Shown piece by piece: positions 8,848 to 17,625 of a DNA stretch of 64,000 nucleotides. The position numbers and the translations under genes were made by a program. This DNA is from Paenibacillus montanisoli (lineage in GTDB: Bacteria > Bacillota > Bacilli > Paenibacillales > Paenibacillaceae): NCBI RefSeq assembly GCF_003268025.1, contig NZ_QLUW01000002.1:124001-188000 (forward strand), written 5' to 3'. Numbering within the stretch: position 1 is the first letter of the stretch; every line of letters starts with the position of its first letter. The notes beneath the pieces are model-generated. The model had not been told where the DNA came from, made no database searches, and saw only the letters and a program-made list of their open reading frames with translations.

Positions 8848-9030
8848 CTAGTGGTTGATATCGCATTTGTTTAATATGAACGTGATTTGATTTTCAAGCC
8901 GATTGACCGCTTCCTGTGTTTCATTGTCGTCTGCTTGACGGCTTCGAAGCGATTCGAGCTCCTGCTTGAGTTGATGCAAATCATCGCCCGCATTGGCGCA
9001 ATCATAATTGCTCTCGAGGTTTTCGAGCAT
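8848..9030 (-). CDS. Small coiled-coil protein, possibly Spo0E-like
   Basis: A 60-residue protein made of two predicted helices joined by a polar loop (about 14-30 and 36-57). Spo0E-family aspartyl-phosphate phosphatases have this shape and size, but the SQELD motif is not present (RLENQ is at that place), so the relation is weak. The start at 9030 is chosen for GGAGG 7 bases upstream; the longer frame to 9060 has none. It ends at the shared bidirectional terminator. Confidence 0.5.
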   Translation of the reverse strand: MLENLESNYDCANAGDDLHQLKQELESLRSRQADDNETQEAVNRLENQITFILNKCDINH

Positions 9031-9199
9031 GTTTAATCCTCCAATCCATAGTAGGTGCACTTGACTATTATGGTGGATATTACTTCAAATATTCATTTCC
9101 CTCGGATTTCGTTGTCAGGTCTCTGCTCTTAGAAGGAATTGTGGAAGTGAATCGTGAATGCATGTACTGAATTCGCAGGTAAAAAGGGGATAATGGAGC

Positions 9200-9886
9200 A
9201 TGAACAAATTCATTCGAGCGGTGAAAGCCTTAGATGCTGCAGGGATCAAAGAGTTGCTTCAAAAAGAGGCAAAGTGGCTTCAGTGGTCGGAGGAAGACGG
9301 CAAAAATGCGCTCCATTATGTGTGCGGTCTGGCTACTTCGAGTGACCCGCAGAAGGTGGAAGCGAGTCTTCAAATCCTAAAGCTGCTCTTAAACGGCGGC
9401 ATGGACATGAATGCCGTTCATCGAATTCCGGATAACAATTGCGGGTTTTTCCCTGCCACCCCGCTGTGGTACGCATATACGCGCGGCAGAAACGAGAAGC
9501 TGTACACCTATTTGCTAAACGAAGGCGCGAATCCCAATCACTGCATGTTTGCAATTGCTTGGTACGACGACGTCGAAGCGGCCGATCGATTTAAAAAACA
9601 CGGAGCGGACATTGAGGATGGAGCCTTTCTTGCCGCGTTCAATTGGAAAAGATTCGGAATGGCGGAATGGTTTTTAAAGAACGGCACGGATGTCGATTTT
9701 GCCGATCCGGATGGAAATACGGCGCTGCATCAAGCGATACAACGAAATTATAGATTGGAGAACATTCAATTGCTGCTGCGGTACGGGGCAGATTTCAATC
9801 AAACGAACAAAGAAGGAGAATCCCCGAAAACGTTGGCCGAACGCAACAATCGAACAAAATTGCTGCGGCTTTTTGGAACGAAATAA
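9200..9886 (+). CDS. Ankyrin-repeat protein
   Basis: A 228-residue soluble protein with ankyrin repeats. Clear ones are GKNALHYVCGL with its following helix (about 35-70), a middle repeat with LLNEGANPNH (about 110-125) and a C-terminal repeat with GNTALHQAIQ and LLLRYGADFN (about 175-210). Ankyrin repeats bind other proteins; the partner is unknown. There is no signal peptide, so it should be cytoplasmic. A GGGG-rich ribosome site precedes the ATG. Confidence 0.75.
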   Translation: MNKFIRAVKALDAAGIKELLQKEAKWLQWSEEDGKNALHYVCGLATSSDPQKVEASLQILKLLLNGGMDMNAVHRIPDNNCGFFPATPLWYAYTRGRNEKLYTYLLNEGANPNHCMFAIAWYDDVEAADRFKKHGADIEDGAFLAAFNWKRFGMAEWFLKNGTDVDFADPDGNTALHQAIQRNYRLENIQLLLRYGADFNQTNKEGESPKTLAERNNRTKLLRLFGTK

Positions 9887-9891
9887 AAAAA

Positions 9892-9911
9892 AAGCCGCAA
9901 TCATGCGGCTT
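9892..9911 (-). terminator. Rho-independent terminator between convergent genes
   Basis: An 8-bp stem (9892-9899 with 9904-9911) with a four-base loop. On the minus strand it is followed by nine T residues, so it mainly ends the transcript of the 9934-10422 gene; it may also stop the ankyrin gene. Confidence 0.8.
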
Positions 9912-9933
9912 CTAAATCGGATCTGTTGACCGG

Positions 9934-10422
9934 TCATCGTAACAGATTTAAGTATTTTTCAGCTTCCTTGAATTCCGGCGAATCTTTCATTTGTTCATAT
10001 AAGGCTTGGAACTCTTCCGGGTTGAAAGTACCGTTATCGATTTGGCGAATGTATTCGTCTATCTTTAGATTGGCCTCATCCGAGTGCGCGGCGAGTTTTC
10101 CGTGCATGCTCTTTAATTTTGCCGGGGGCTCCGTCTCAACAAGCTTCTTCATTTCTTGTTTTACCGTTATTAATTCTTGTTTGATTTCTGCTTCTGCCGA
10201 CTTATCCGGTTTTACTTCGGAGTCCGTTCCTTTCTTTTGATTTTCCTTTGCTTTTTGAATCAATGCTGGCATCTTTTCATTTACCGCATTTACGGTCGAT
10301 ACGGTTTCCTTCGTTTGTTTGGCGAATTGGACCGTTCCCATAATGGTGTCTTTAAAATACAGGAAGGTTCCGCCCAATATGACAACGAGAACACCCAGTA
10401 CGATAAGCAGTTTTCGGAACAT
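9934..10422 (-). CDS. Membrane-anchored helical protein, DUF6376-like
   Basis: A 162-residue protein with one N-terminal membrane helix (about 4-24) and a charged, mostly helical extracellular part. The region from about 80, with PPAKLKSMHGKLAAHSDE and IDNGTFNPEEFQ, resembles the Bacillus DUF6376 pattern from memory. Unlike those it has no lipobox. It is monocistronic, with a terminator just downstream. Function unknown. Confidence 0.6.
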   Translation of the reverse strand: MFRKLLIVLGVLVVILGGTFLYFKDTIMGTVQFAKQTKETVSTVNAVNEKMPALIQKAKENQKKGTDSEVKPDKSAEAEIKQELITVKQEMKKLVETEPPAKLKSMHGKLAAHSDEANLKIDEYIRQIDNGTFNPEEFQALYEQMKDSPEFKEAEKYLNLLR

Positions 10423-10737
10423 TCGTTTTATCCCTCCATGCTAAAATTGCATAATTCTATTTAACCCTCTGACTCACAAGAAAAACAGTTACTAGTGCAT
10501 GGACGAGCTGGGCACCGAATTTGTTGCAGCCATCCCCCTGTACGACAAAAAAGGCACCATGACATGGTGCCTTTAAACAGGAGTAACTCCAGTAATCACA
10601 AGGTTTAAACCTGACATAAGAATCCATTTGATGCAAAATTGATGCAAACCGTTGTTATCCAAAACTTTTCTTTGCGGAAAGAAGCGGGTGCGCAACCAAC
10701 GCAATTTTGTCGGGACGTCCATCCAACTATCTGCCCG
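10423..10737. other. Intergenic region with a hairpin and short repeats
   Basis: No convincing gene is visible here. It holds the hairpin at 10550-10574 and two copies of GATGCAAA near 10631-10650. The same word recurs on the other side of the GxGYxYP gene. I see no RNA gene or known riboswitch. Confidence 0.5.
10550..10574. terminator. Palindromic hairpin, likely terminator
   Basis: An 11-bp perfect stem around a three-base loop, AAAGGCACCAT-gac-ATGGTGCCTTT. It lies downstream of the minus-strand genes at 10738-14142 and is flanked by A runs, giving T on the minus strand. The core CACCATGnCATGGTGCCTT recurs at 14473-14491. Confidence 0.6.
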
Positions 10738-10827
10738 TTAGCTGAACGAAGGCAGCCGATCGTCTCCGACCTGGCACACACCGTCTAACAGGTTACTGGT
10801 CTTATCCAGAACAGTAAGTCTCTCCAT
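10738..10827 (-). CDS. 29-residue small ORF downstream of the GxGYxYP gene
   Basis: An ATG at 10827 preceded by GAGGTGAGG at a normal distance opens 29 codons ending in TAA at 10738. It starts 55 bases after the stop of the large secreted-protein gene, on the same strand. The peptide has one cysteine, no membrane helix and no family I recognise. Support is the ribosome site and position only. Confidence 0.3.
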   Translation of the reverse strand: MERLTVLDKTSNLLDGVCQVGDDRLPSFS

Positions 10828-10881
10828 GACCTCACCTCAGCGAGAAGCCTTCCCTCTAAACGGGTTTCCTGTCGATTCCTC

Positions 10882-13800
10882 TTATTGCTCTATCAATTGT
10901 ACCACTTGATCGGCCAGTTCCAGCAGCTTCGCCTTCAGCTCCGACGTGATCTGCGACTGCAAATCCTCCGCGTTCAGATTGCTTCGGAACCCGTTGAACT
11001 GAGCCGCGGCGGCGTCCTTGTTGCCTTTGCCGAACTGCTTCTCGGCTTGCTCCAACCAATTAAGCAAATTCGATTTGAGCACCGAACCGACGTTGCCGGA
11101 TTCGATCAGCTCGCGAAGCTCGGCAATACCTTCAGCCGGGGTCGCGATCGGTTTGGCGACGAATTTCATATCGCCCCAGTTCAGCTGGTTGTCGCCGTCC
11201 CCGAGCCACATGATCTGACCCCAGTTGTCCGGGCCGTCATTGTCAGTCGCCAGCAGCGTCATCCCGACCGTCTTGCCATCGGCAGGCGAGAAAGGCATGA
11301 CCTGCAGGCTGCTCCACGGAATGGCTACTTCCATCGTGTAGCCGTCCGTCCGCACGGTGGAAGCGATCGCCCCGTCCGTGTACGGGAACTCCTGCACGCC
11401 GCCGTTATGGCCTTCGCGCATGAACATGTGCGGCTGGCCGTCCGGACCGCTCGGCGTTACGAATATCGAGTAGTCGCCGTCGCGGAACGCGGTGCCGTTC
11501 TTGCCGCGGTCCAGATCGAGGAAGAGCAGCGTCGCGTCGGACAAATACATTCTCGATCCGGTTTCCGTAAATTGCAGAGCGTCGTCGGTCCGTTCCTCCA
11601 GCAGGTACAAGTTGTCGTCGTCCCATTTGATCCGGTACTTGGAGGTGATGTCCGGGGCGTCCGTCTCCGCTCCCCAGACCGTTCCGTATTTGTTCACGTC
11701 CTCGGACTCGGGGCTTACGATCATTTCCGCGGCATCCTCCCACTCGCCGGGTGCTGCAACGCCGTCAACAGCGATAGCAGGCTTCGCTTCCTGCGACTCG
11801 TAGTTGATCGGGGCCTTCACTTCCCACGGCTTCGCTTCTTTGTAGAAGCGGAAATACGTGTACGGGTCGACGACCTCGAACTTCAGCTCGGGATAATGCT
11901 CTTTCACATAATTGACGGCATCGACGACCATGCTTGGCTTGGTCAGGATGTTCCGGAACATGAAAAACTTTTGATTCTTCTTCAGCTGCGCGGCGATCTG
12001 TTCGCCGTATACGGCGGCATCACTTACTTCGTGTCCCAAATCCTGCACCCAGGCGAACGGCGTGCCGTTCACGACCGGCTGCTCGAATCCGCCGTTGTTG
12101 CCGACGCCGTTCGGCGAGAAGCGGCTGTACGATTCCTGGACGCGGAGCGGAACCGAACCGCTGTTGCCGCTGATCAGGAACCCGGTGATGTCGATGTCGA
12201 ATTTATCGTACATCTCGGTGTTGTACTGCTCCCAGACGTGCAAGAAATCCGGCAGCCCGTCGGGACGGTTCTCTTCGAGCAGCATGATCGGGTTCAAGTA
12301 CCCGGCTCCGTTATCGCCGGCTACGAAATAGTCGTTCGGCGACATCGTTTCGTAAAGGTAGTTGAACATTTGCGGAATCCGTTTGGACAGGCCCATAACC
12401 GGCGGCCATGCGAGCGGCAGCTCGCCACGCTTCGGGTCGTTCCAGAGCGCGGGCAGCGCTCCGGCCGTCCATGCGCCGGCATCGTAGTCGCCCATGTAGA
12501 AGGCGACATACTTCGTGGCAGGGTCGTACGTTTTGCCATTGTTGCCTTTATCGTTCTTCTGCGTGAACGTCGCATTCAGCGGTACGTTCTTGAACGCCGA
12601 TGCGTTGGACAAGCCGATCAGGCCATAGGCGTCCGCGTCTTTCTGCGCATTGTATTTGGAGATGATGTCGGCGTACTTCCATTCCGCTTGCACCGGCTCC
12701 AGCCCCGCTTGCGAATCGGCATGCTTCGTATACTTGATCCACCACGGCACGAAGCCGCCGATCGTAAAGATCGTTTCACCCGCTCTGGCGTTCTGGGAAC
12801 GCAGCAGCTCGATTAACGTATTGTAGTCGGTGCCGAGCGGCTGGTTGCGGTCGTCTATAGGCTTCGTCGTCTCGTCCGGGCTCAAGTCGAAGAAGAACGC
12901 TTTGTTCGCGATAAAATAGTCGGCGTTCGGCAGGAATGAGTTGAACAGGTCGGGATAGACGAATTGCTGCCCTTCCTGAGGAACGGGCACTTCGGCCGGA
13001 GGCACGGTCGACTGGTCTTCGGCCGTCACTTCGATGGTCCGCTGGATGCTGGCGCCGTACCATGTCACGCCGTCGCGCACCATGTCCGCGTCGAATTTGT
13101 AAACGCCCGGCACATTCGGCGCGATGATCGAGAAGCGGAATGTCTTCTGCTGCCCGCTTGCGATTTGCTCATCCGCGCTCATGAATACCCGTTGATTGGC
13201 CGGATCGATCGAGAACCCACCGTTCAGGTTTCCCCATTTGAACTGGTTCGTGCCAAGCGCGCCGAGCCGGTCGTTTGTCGCCATCGTCCAAGCCGTCTTG
13301 CCGGTGTTCTTGAACGTGACCGCCACTTCAATTTCCTGGCCGACTTTCAGCTTGGCGGGCATGGCGATCGATACGACTTGACCGCTCAAATCTTTGGCCG
13401 ATTGGTTGATCGACCAGGATACGCCGTCCAGCCCGTAAGCCATCATCGTCGGGTTGGTCAGGCCACTGTCCAAATAACGAACTTTTGCCCACAGGTAAGC
13501 ATCGTTCTTAGCGCTGCCTGTCGAAGTGAGGTCCGTGTCCGGAATCGTCCCTTGTCCGGTAAATTTGCCGACCAGGTTGACCGCTACCGGCATTTGCCGT
13601 TTCACGACCAGCTCGTCGTACGGGCTGCCCGGCGTTTCATCGAACCGTACCGGCAGCAAATTTTCGGCACCAGCCGCCGTCGAAGCGACGTTGGCTGTCG
13701 CGGGAACGTTCTGATCCCATACGACCACGCCATTGAATGCGCTTGCAAACTGGTCGAGTACGGCGGAGAACGATACAGCCGTTGTCAGCGTGCGCGACGC

Positions 13801-14142
13801 CAAAGCGCCGCCCTCTTTGCGCAGCTCGTCCAGCCAGAAATGGTCGATATCCATTCCCGCCTCTTTGGCGATCGAATTGGATTCGTAGAAATAATACAAT
13901 CGCGTATTCGTCCGGTTCACGACGCCCTGCAGCGCCGTAGCCAGCTTCAAGTAGTCATAGCTTAACTTGGATGTCGGTTGGGCGGCGATGAACGTCTTTA
14001 AATCGAACACCGTCAATTCGCTGGTGTCGGGCTCGCCGGCAGCGGGCGCCGTTGCGCCGTTGGCCAGCGCGGGCGGCAGCGCGAGCGTGAATATCATCAG
14101 CAGCAGTAAAGCGAGTCGGGATCGTCCCAGCAATTTCCTCAT
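10882..14142 (-). CDS. Secreted GxGYxYP-domain protein with Ig-like, sugar-binding and FIMAH modules
   Basis: A 1086-residue secreted protein. After a signal peptide (about 1-28) come the GxGYxYP N-terminal region (about 40-240), an NBR1-type Ig-like insert (about 250-365, with NDRLGALGTNQFKWGN), the GxGYxYP C-terminal domain with GAGYLNP near 610, a CBM9-like carbohydrate-binding domain (about 795-990, YRIKWDDDNLYLL), and a C-terminal FIMAH helical domain (about 1010-1086). The GxGYxYP family is thought to act on polysaccharides, but no activity is established; an exported carbohydrate-active role is inferred. The start at 14142 has AAGGGAGG 10 bases upstream. It appears monocistronic or followed by the 29-residue ORF. 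Confidence 0.85.
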   Translation of the reverse strand: MRKLLGRSRLALLLLMIFTLALPPALANGATAPAAGEPDTSELTVFDLKTFIAAQPTSKLSYDYLKLATALQGVVNRTNTRLYYFYESNSIAKEAGMDIDHFWLDELRKEGGALASRTLTTAVSFSAVLDQFASAFNGVVVWDQNVPATANVASTAAGAENLLPVRFDETPGSPYDELVVKRQMPVAVNLVGKFTGQGTIPDTDLTSTGSAKNDAYLWAKVRYLDSGLTNPTMMAYGLDGVSWSINQSAKDLSGQVVSIAMPAKLKVGQEIEVAVTFKNTGKTAWTMATNDRLGALGTNQFKWGNLNGGFSIDPANQRVFMSADEQIASGQQKTFRFSIIAPNVPGVYKFDADMVRDGVTWYGASIQRTIEVTAEDQSTVPPAEVPVPQEGQQFVYPDLFNSFLPNADYFIANKAFFFDLSPDETTKPIDDRNQPLGTDYNTLIELLRSQNARAGETIFTIGGFVPWWIKYTKHADSQAGLEPVQAEWKYADIISKYNAQKDADAYGLIGLSNASAFKNVPLNATFTQKNDKGNNGKTYDPATKYVAFYMGDYDAGAWTAGALPALWNDPKRGELPLAWPPVMGLSKRIPQMFNYLYETMSPNDYFVAGDNGAGYLNPIMLLEENRPDGLPDFLHVWEQYNTEMYDKFDIDITGFLISGNSGSVPLRVQESYSRFSPNGVGNNGGFEQPVVNGTPFAWVQDLGHEVSDAAVYGEQIAAQLKKNQKFFMFRNILTKPSMVVDAVNYVKEHYPELKFEVVDPYTYFRFYKEAKPWEVKAPINYESQEAKPAIAVDGVAAPGEWEDAAEMIVSPESEDVNKYGTVWGAETDAPDITSKYRIKWDDDNLYLLEERTDDALQFTETGSRMYLSDATLLFLDLDRGKNGTAFRDGDYSIFVTPSGPDGQPHMFMREGHNGGVQEFPYTDGAIASTVRTDGYTMEVAIPWSSLQVMPFSPADGKTVGMTLLATDNDGPDNWGQIMWLGDGDNQLNWGDMKFVAKPIATPAEGIAELRELIESGNVGSVLKSNLLNWLEQAEKQFGKGNKDAAAAQFNGFRSNLNAEDLQSQITSELKAKLLELADQVVQLIEQ

Positions 14143-14507
14143 TATCAAAAGCCCTCCCTTAACGCGCGTATTCGTTCTGTTCGGCAACTTATCCTATCGA
14201 GCGTTCTTGATTGCAACATCCCTGCTCAAAACCCGAAAGTTCTGGAAGTGGGAAAAACCATGGGAGAAATTTTAGAGTGTTTGATATCTCGGTTTTTGCA
14301 TGAAGTTGAATCCTAGAATCAATAATGAAAACTGTGACAATTTTGCATCGCAATGGGGCAGCCGACTGATTATCGGCTGCTGATGCAAAACTCAGCGCAA
14401 CTCATGCACACACAGTTTCAGCGTTTCCGCACCCTGCGCGGCCTATCTCCTACTCAGCGCAACTCGGGTTAACACCATGGCATGGTGCCTTCTGATTCGA
14501 TCCGATC
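14143..14507. other. Intergenic region with palindromes and a 14-bp direct repeat
   Basis: No gene is visible. The region holds the direct repeat ACTCAGCGCAACTC at 14390-14403 and 14452-14465, a hairpin CAGCCGA-N7-TCGGCTG near 14359-14379, and the CACCATGGCATGGTG palindrome at 14473-14487. The last may end the ManD-type operon transcript. No RNA family is recognised. Confidence 0.5.
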
Positions 14508-15731
14508 TTATGGACGTACGATCGTGCCGTCCGCCTTCCGGTCGATCGGATACGGCTGATGATAAATCCGTGTCCTAGCCTCCGGATTCACAAGCTTCGC
14601 CGCTTTCTCCTCGTCGATATCTATGCCTAGCCCAGGTCGCTCATTAGCATAGAGATGTCCGTCCTTCAGAACCGCATGCCCCGGGAATGCTTCCAGTTCC
14701 TCAGCCCGGAACGTATTTTCTTCCTGAATGCCGAAGTTCCAGATGGCCATATCCAGATGCATGGCCGCAGCCTGGTTGACCGGATCGTTGTCGCCGCCTT
14801 CTTGCCATGCCGTGCGGACGCCATAAGCTTCCGCAAAGGCGGCGATTTTCCGGCAGGCTGATATGCCGCCCCCTTTGGACACGCGGACGCGGATAAAATC
14901 GATCAACCTCTCTTGAATGAGGGGCATCCATTCATGCGGACTCGTGAATAACTCTCCCATCGCTTGCGGCGTCGTGCTCTGCTGCCGAATCGAACGGAAC
15001 CATGCGATCTGCTCGGGCGGCAGCACATCCTCGAGGAAGAACAAGCGATAGGGCTCTAGCCGCTTAGACAATATGACAGCACCTTGCGGGCTGAGATGCT
15101 CGTGTACGTCGTGCGTGAATTTAGCGCCTGGTCCGAACCGTGCGCGAAGCTCCTCGAACATGTTAGGGATCGCATCCAAGTAAGCCTCTTCGTCGAATAC
15201 GGCCTTAGCCGGCCAAGCATTTGCCGGCCTCTTTGCCTGTTCGGCGGGGATGAAGCCTCCTCCGCCGTAATTGCCCAGCTGACATCGGATCACCGGATAG
15301 CCTTCTTCCATATAGCGGGCAATATCCTCCGATAGCTCTTGGATATCCCTTCCGCTTGCATGCGCATAGCAAGGGACAGCCGAACGGCATGGGCCGCCAA
15401 GCAGCCGGTACACGGGCATGCCGGCCTCCTTCCCCTTGATGTCCCAAAGTGCCATATCGATTGCGCCAATTGCGGTCATGAGAGCGGAACCATTGCGCCA
15501 GTATCCGCTCTGGTACATGGACTGCCAAATATCCTCGATGGCTCCGGCATCTCGACCGATCAGCGTTGGCGCAAGCAGCTCCTCGATAACGGCAGCCACT
15601 GCGCCTGGATTGAAATAATCGTTTGCCGATCCAATGCCGTACAGCCCATCCTGATCGGTTTCCACTTTCACGATCGTCCAGCTTGCGTTTTCGCGCGTGC
15701 GAATAATCCGAATCCGTTTAATCTTGGACAT
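14508..15731 (-). CDS. Enolase-superfamily dehydratase of the ManD/RspA group
   Basis: A 407-residue mandelate racemase/muconate lactonizing enzyme relative, closest to D-mannonate dehydratases (ManD/RspA). The N-terminal capping domain (about 1-115) precedes a TIM barrel. Metal ligands fit THDVHE (about 207), FFLEDVLPPE (about 233) and MGELF (about 260), and the C-terminal NFGIQEE is a group hallmark. Where typical ManD has WHGPGD, this protein has WQEGGD, so a histidine is lost and the substrate may differ. It is last in an operon with a PhyH dioxygenase and a sugar ABC transporter, which suggests sugar-acid dehydration after uptake. Substrate unproven. Confidence 0.85.
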   Translation of the reverse strand: MSKIKRIRIIRTRENASWTIVKVETDQDGLYGIGSANDYFNPGAVAAVIEELLAPTLIGRDAGAIEDIWQSMYQSGYWRNGSALMTAIGAIDMALWDIKGKEAGMPVYRLLGGPCRSAVPCYAHASGRDIQELSEDIARYMEEGYPVIRCQLGNYGGGGFIPAEQAKRPANAWPAKAVFDEEAYLDAIPNMFEELRARFGPGAKFTHDVHEHLSPQGAVILSKRLEPYRLFFLEDVLPPEQIAWFRSIRQQSTTPQAMGELFTSPHEWMPLIQERLIDFIRVRVSKGGGISACRKIAAFAEAYGVRTAWQEGGDNDPVNQAAAMHLDMAIWNFGIQEENTFRAEELEAFPGHAVLKDGHLYANERPGLGIDIDEEKAAKLVNPEARTRIYHQPYPIDRKADGTIVRP

Positions 15732-15797
15732 CTATTAATCCTCCTCTGGATTATATAACGATAAAAAGGCCGCTGTTCAGAGCGGCCCTGATCGTGG

Positions 15798-16643
15798 CTA
15801 TTTGACCATATGAACCGGGTAATAAGGCGGGATCGGTTTCGTGTAGGTCTCCTTAGCGAATTTAATTTGGTTCGGCGTCCATTGCGAATAGAACAAGCGG
15901 GTATCATGATCGTCGCTTAGCGCGAGCACTTCAGGTACCGTCGCCCAGTTGGTCAGCGGGTAGCTCGTCGCCCGCGAATGATAGTTGTGCATCGTCCGCC
16001 GGCCATGCGTACAGTCCGCTTGCCCGCCCTTGCGCGTATGATAGGTCGTAATGTTGTACAGCACGGCGGTACCGGCTTTGCCCCGAATAGGGATCTCCCG
16101 GAAAGCTTCCCCCTGCTTCTCCTTCGCTTCATCGAGCGTTGCATACATATGGCTATTTGGGACCAAGCTGAACGCCGGGCAGCAATCGTGTACGTCAGAC
16201 AAGTAATAAATGACACAAGCGTACGTGCTGATATAGGGATTCTCCGGATCGTAGATTTTCCCTCCTATCGTGCCGTAATAGCTGATATCGCGGTGGTAAT
16301 TCATTTCGCTGGCGCTCGCCCGCTCGACGGAAACATCGCGGAAGTCAAATTGGGCAAAACGCGCCTCTCCAAGCAGCACTTCCTGAATGAGCGGAAAAAT
16401 TTTGTGGTGACGGATGAATTTATCCATCTCTAGAGGATGCTTCGCGAGAAAGCTGCCTGTGCCGACTGCGCCCTCGATCGGCTTATGCCAGTGCTCCGGA
16501 GTTTCTTTCAGAGACTCATCCACCAGGCCGTTCAAGTAGTCCAGCTCCTCCTGAGACAAAGCATTGGGAATGACGGCGAAACCGTTTTCTTTATAATGCG
16601 CCAAAATCTCCTCTTTCGTCGTTTGAACAGCGTTCGAACTCAT
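15798..16643 (-). CDS. Phytanoyl-CoA dioxygenase (PhyH) family protein
   Basis: A 281-residue Fe(II)/2-oxoglutarate dioxygenase of the PhyH family, normal in length. The iron triad is visible as HRD in YHRDISYYG (about 119-121) and a distal histidine near 215-225 in THGRRTMHNYHSR, with an arginine for 2-oxoglutarate. Such enzymes hydroxylate diverse small molecules. Placement between the sugar permeases and the ManD-type dehydratase suggests it oxidises the imported compound or an intermediate; the substrate is unknown. Confidence 0.85.
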   Translation of the reverse strand: MSSNAVQTTKEEILAHYKENGFAVIPNALSQEELDYLNGLVDESLKETPEHWHKPIEGAVGTGSFLAKHPLEMDKFIRHHKIFPLIQEVLLGEARFAQFDFRDVSVERASASEMNYHRDISYYGTIGGKIYDPENPYISTYACVIYYLSDVHDCCPAFSLVPNSHMYATLDEAKEKQGEAFREIPIRGKAGTAVLYNITTYHTRKGGQADCTHGRRTMHNYHSRATSYPLTNWATVPEVLALSDDHDTRLFYSQWTPNQIKFAKETYTKPIPPYYPVHMVK

Positions 16644-16677
16644 AACCTACCTACCTCTCTTTCGCTTTGCGTAATGG

Positions 16678-17625
16678 TTAACCTTTGACAGAGCCCAGCA
16701 TAATGCCTTTGACGAAATACTTCTGCAAGAATGGATAGACAAGGAGAATCGGCACGATCGCGAAAATGATGGTAGCGGCCTTAATATTCTCCGGCTGGAC
16801 GATTAATCTGCTCGAATCATTCAAGGTATTCGTGTTCTGCGTTCCCATATTGAGCATGTTGAAATCGATAATTATCGAACGCAGCACCATCTGAAGCGGC
16901 CATTTGCTGTTATCGCTGATGAAGAACAGGCCGGAGAAGAAATCATTCCAATGACCGACAGCGTAGAACAAGCCGACCGTCGCGATAACCGGTTTGGACA
17001 GCGGCAGAATAATGCTCCACAGCACGCGCATATCCGAAGCCCCGTCGATTCGGGCCGACTCCTCCAGACTTTCCGGGATGCTCCAGAAGAAGTTGCGCAT
17101 CAGGATCAGGTTAAAGGGGGCGACGAGCGATGGGATAATCATGACCCAGATGCTGTTAAGGAGTCCTATATTTTTGAGCAAAATATACATCGGGATGAGT
17201 CCGGCGCCAAACAGCATCGGGATAATGACGATCCATAACAAAAAACGATGGCCCGGAATATGCGTCTTCGATAAGCCATATGCACCGGTTGCCGTGAATA
17301 GAAGATTCAAGAAGGTACCCACGAGGGTGACGAATACCGTGATCCCGAATGCTTTCAACAATACCTGCGTATTGAAGATGTACTTATACGATTCAAGCGT
17401 GAACGATTTGGGCCAGAGCATCATCGGATTTTTATAAATCTCATGCGCTTCGCTGAAGGAAATCGCCCATACATTCACCATTGGCAGCAAGGTAATCAAG
17501 CCTGCGCCGATAAGAATGAGGTAGATCAGGCTTTGCGCCCACCACGGATTCGCATCCAAGCTTCTCCGCGTGCTAAACTTCAGCTCACTGACGGGTTGTG
17601 TGGCATGAGCCGTTTGTTCTACCAT
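16678..17625 (-). CDS. Carbohydrate ABC transporter permease, LplC/MalG type
   Basis: A 315-residue permease with six membrane helices and the cytoplasmic EAA loop (ESARIDGASDMRVLWSIILPL, about 195-215) that contacts the ATPase. It belongs to the LplC/YtcP group of sugar permeases. It overlaps the end of the LplB-type gene by 7 bases. No ATPase is encoded here; these systems commonly use a shared MsmX-type ATPase elsewhere. Confidence 0.9.
   Translation of the reverse strand: MVEQTAHATQPVSELKFSTRRSLDANPWWAQSLIYLILIGAGLITLLPMVNVWAISFSEAHEIYKNPMMLWPKSFTLESYKYIFNTQVLLKAFGITVFVTLVGTFLNLLFTATGAYGLSKTHIPGHRFLLWIVIIPMLFGAGLIPMYILLKNIGLLNSIWVMIIPSLVAPFNLILMRNFFWSIPESLEESARIDGASDMRVLWSIILPLSKPVIATVGLFYAVGHWNDFFSGLFFISDNSKWPLQMVLRSIIIDFNMLNMGTQNTNTLNDSSRLIVQPENIKAATIIFAIVPILLVYPFLQKYFVKGIMLGSVKG

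Noticed and set aside
10885..12816. Long open frame (643 codons) opposite the GxGYxYP gene
   Set aside because: It is the antisense shadow of a GC-rich gene with clear domains; the translated sequence is rich in R, H and V without any known fold.
14300..14340. TGTCACA on the minus strand near 14335 as a fourth ECF41 promoter
   Set aside because: Sixteen bases later the sequence is CTAG, not CGTC-like, and the distance to the next start is too long.
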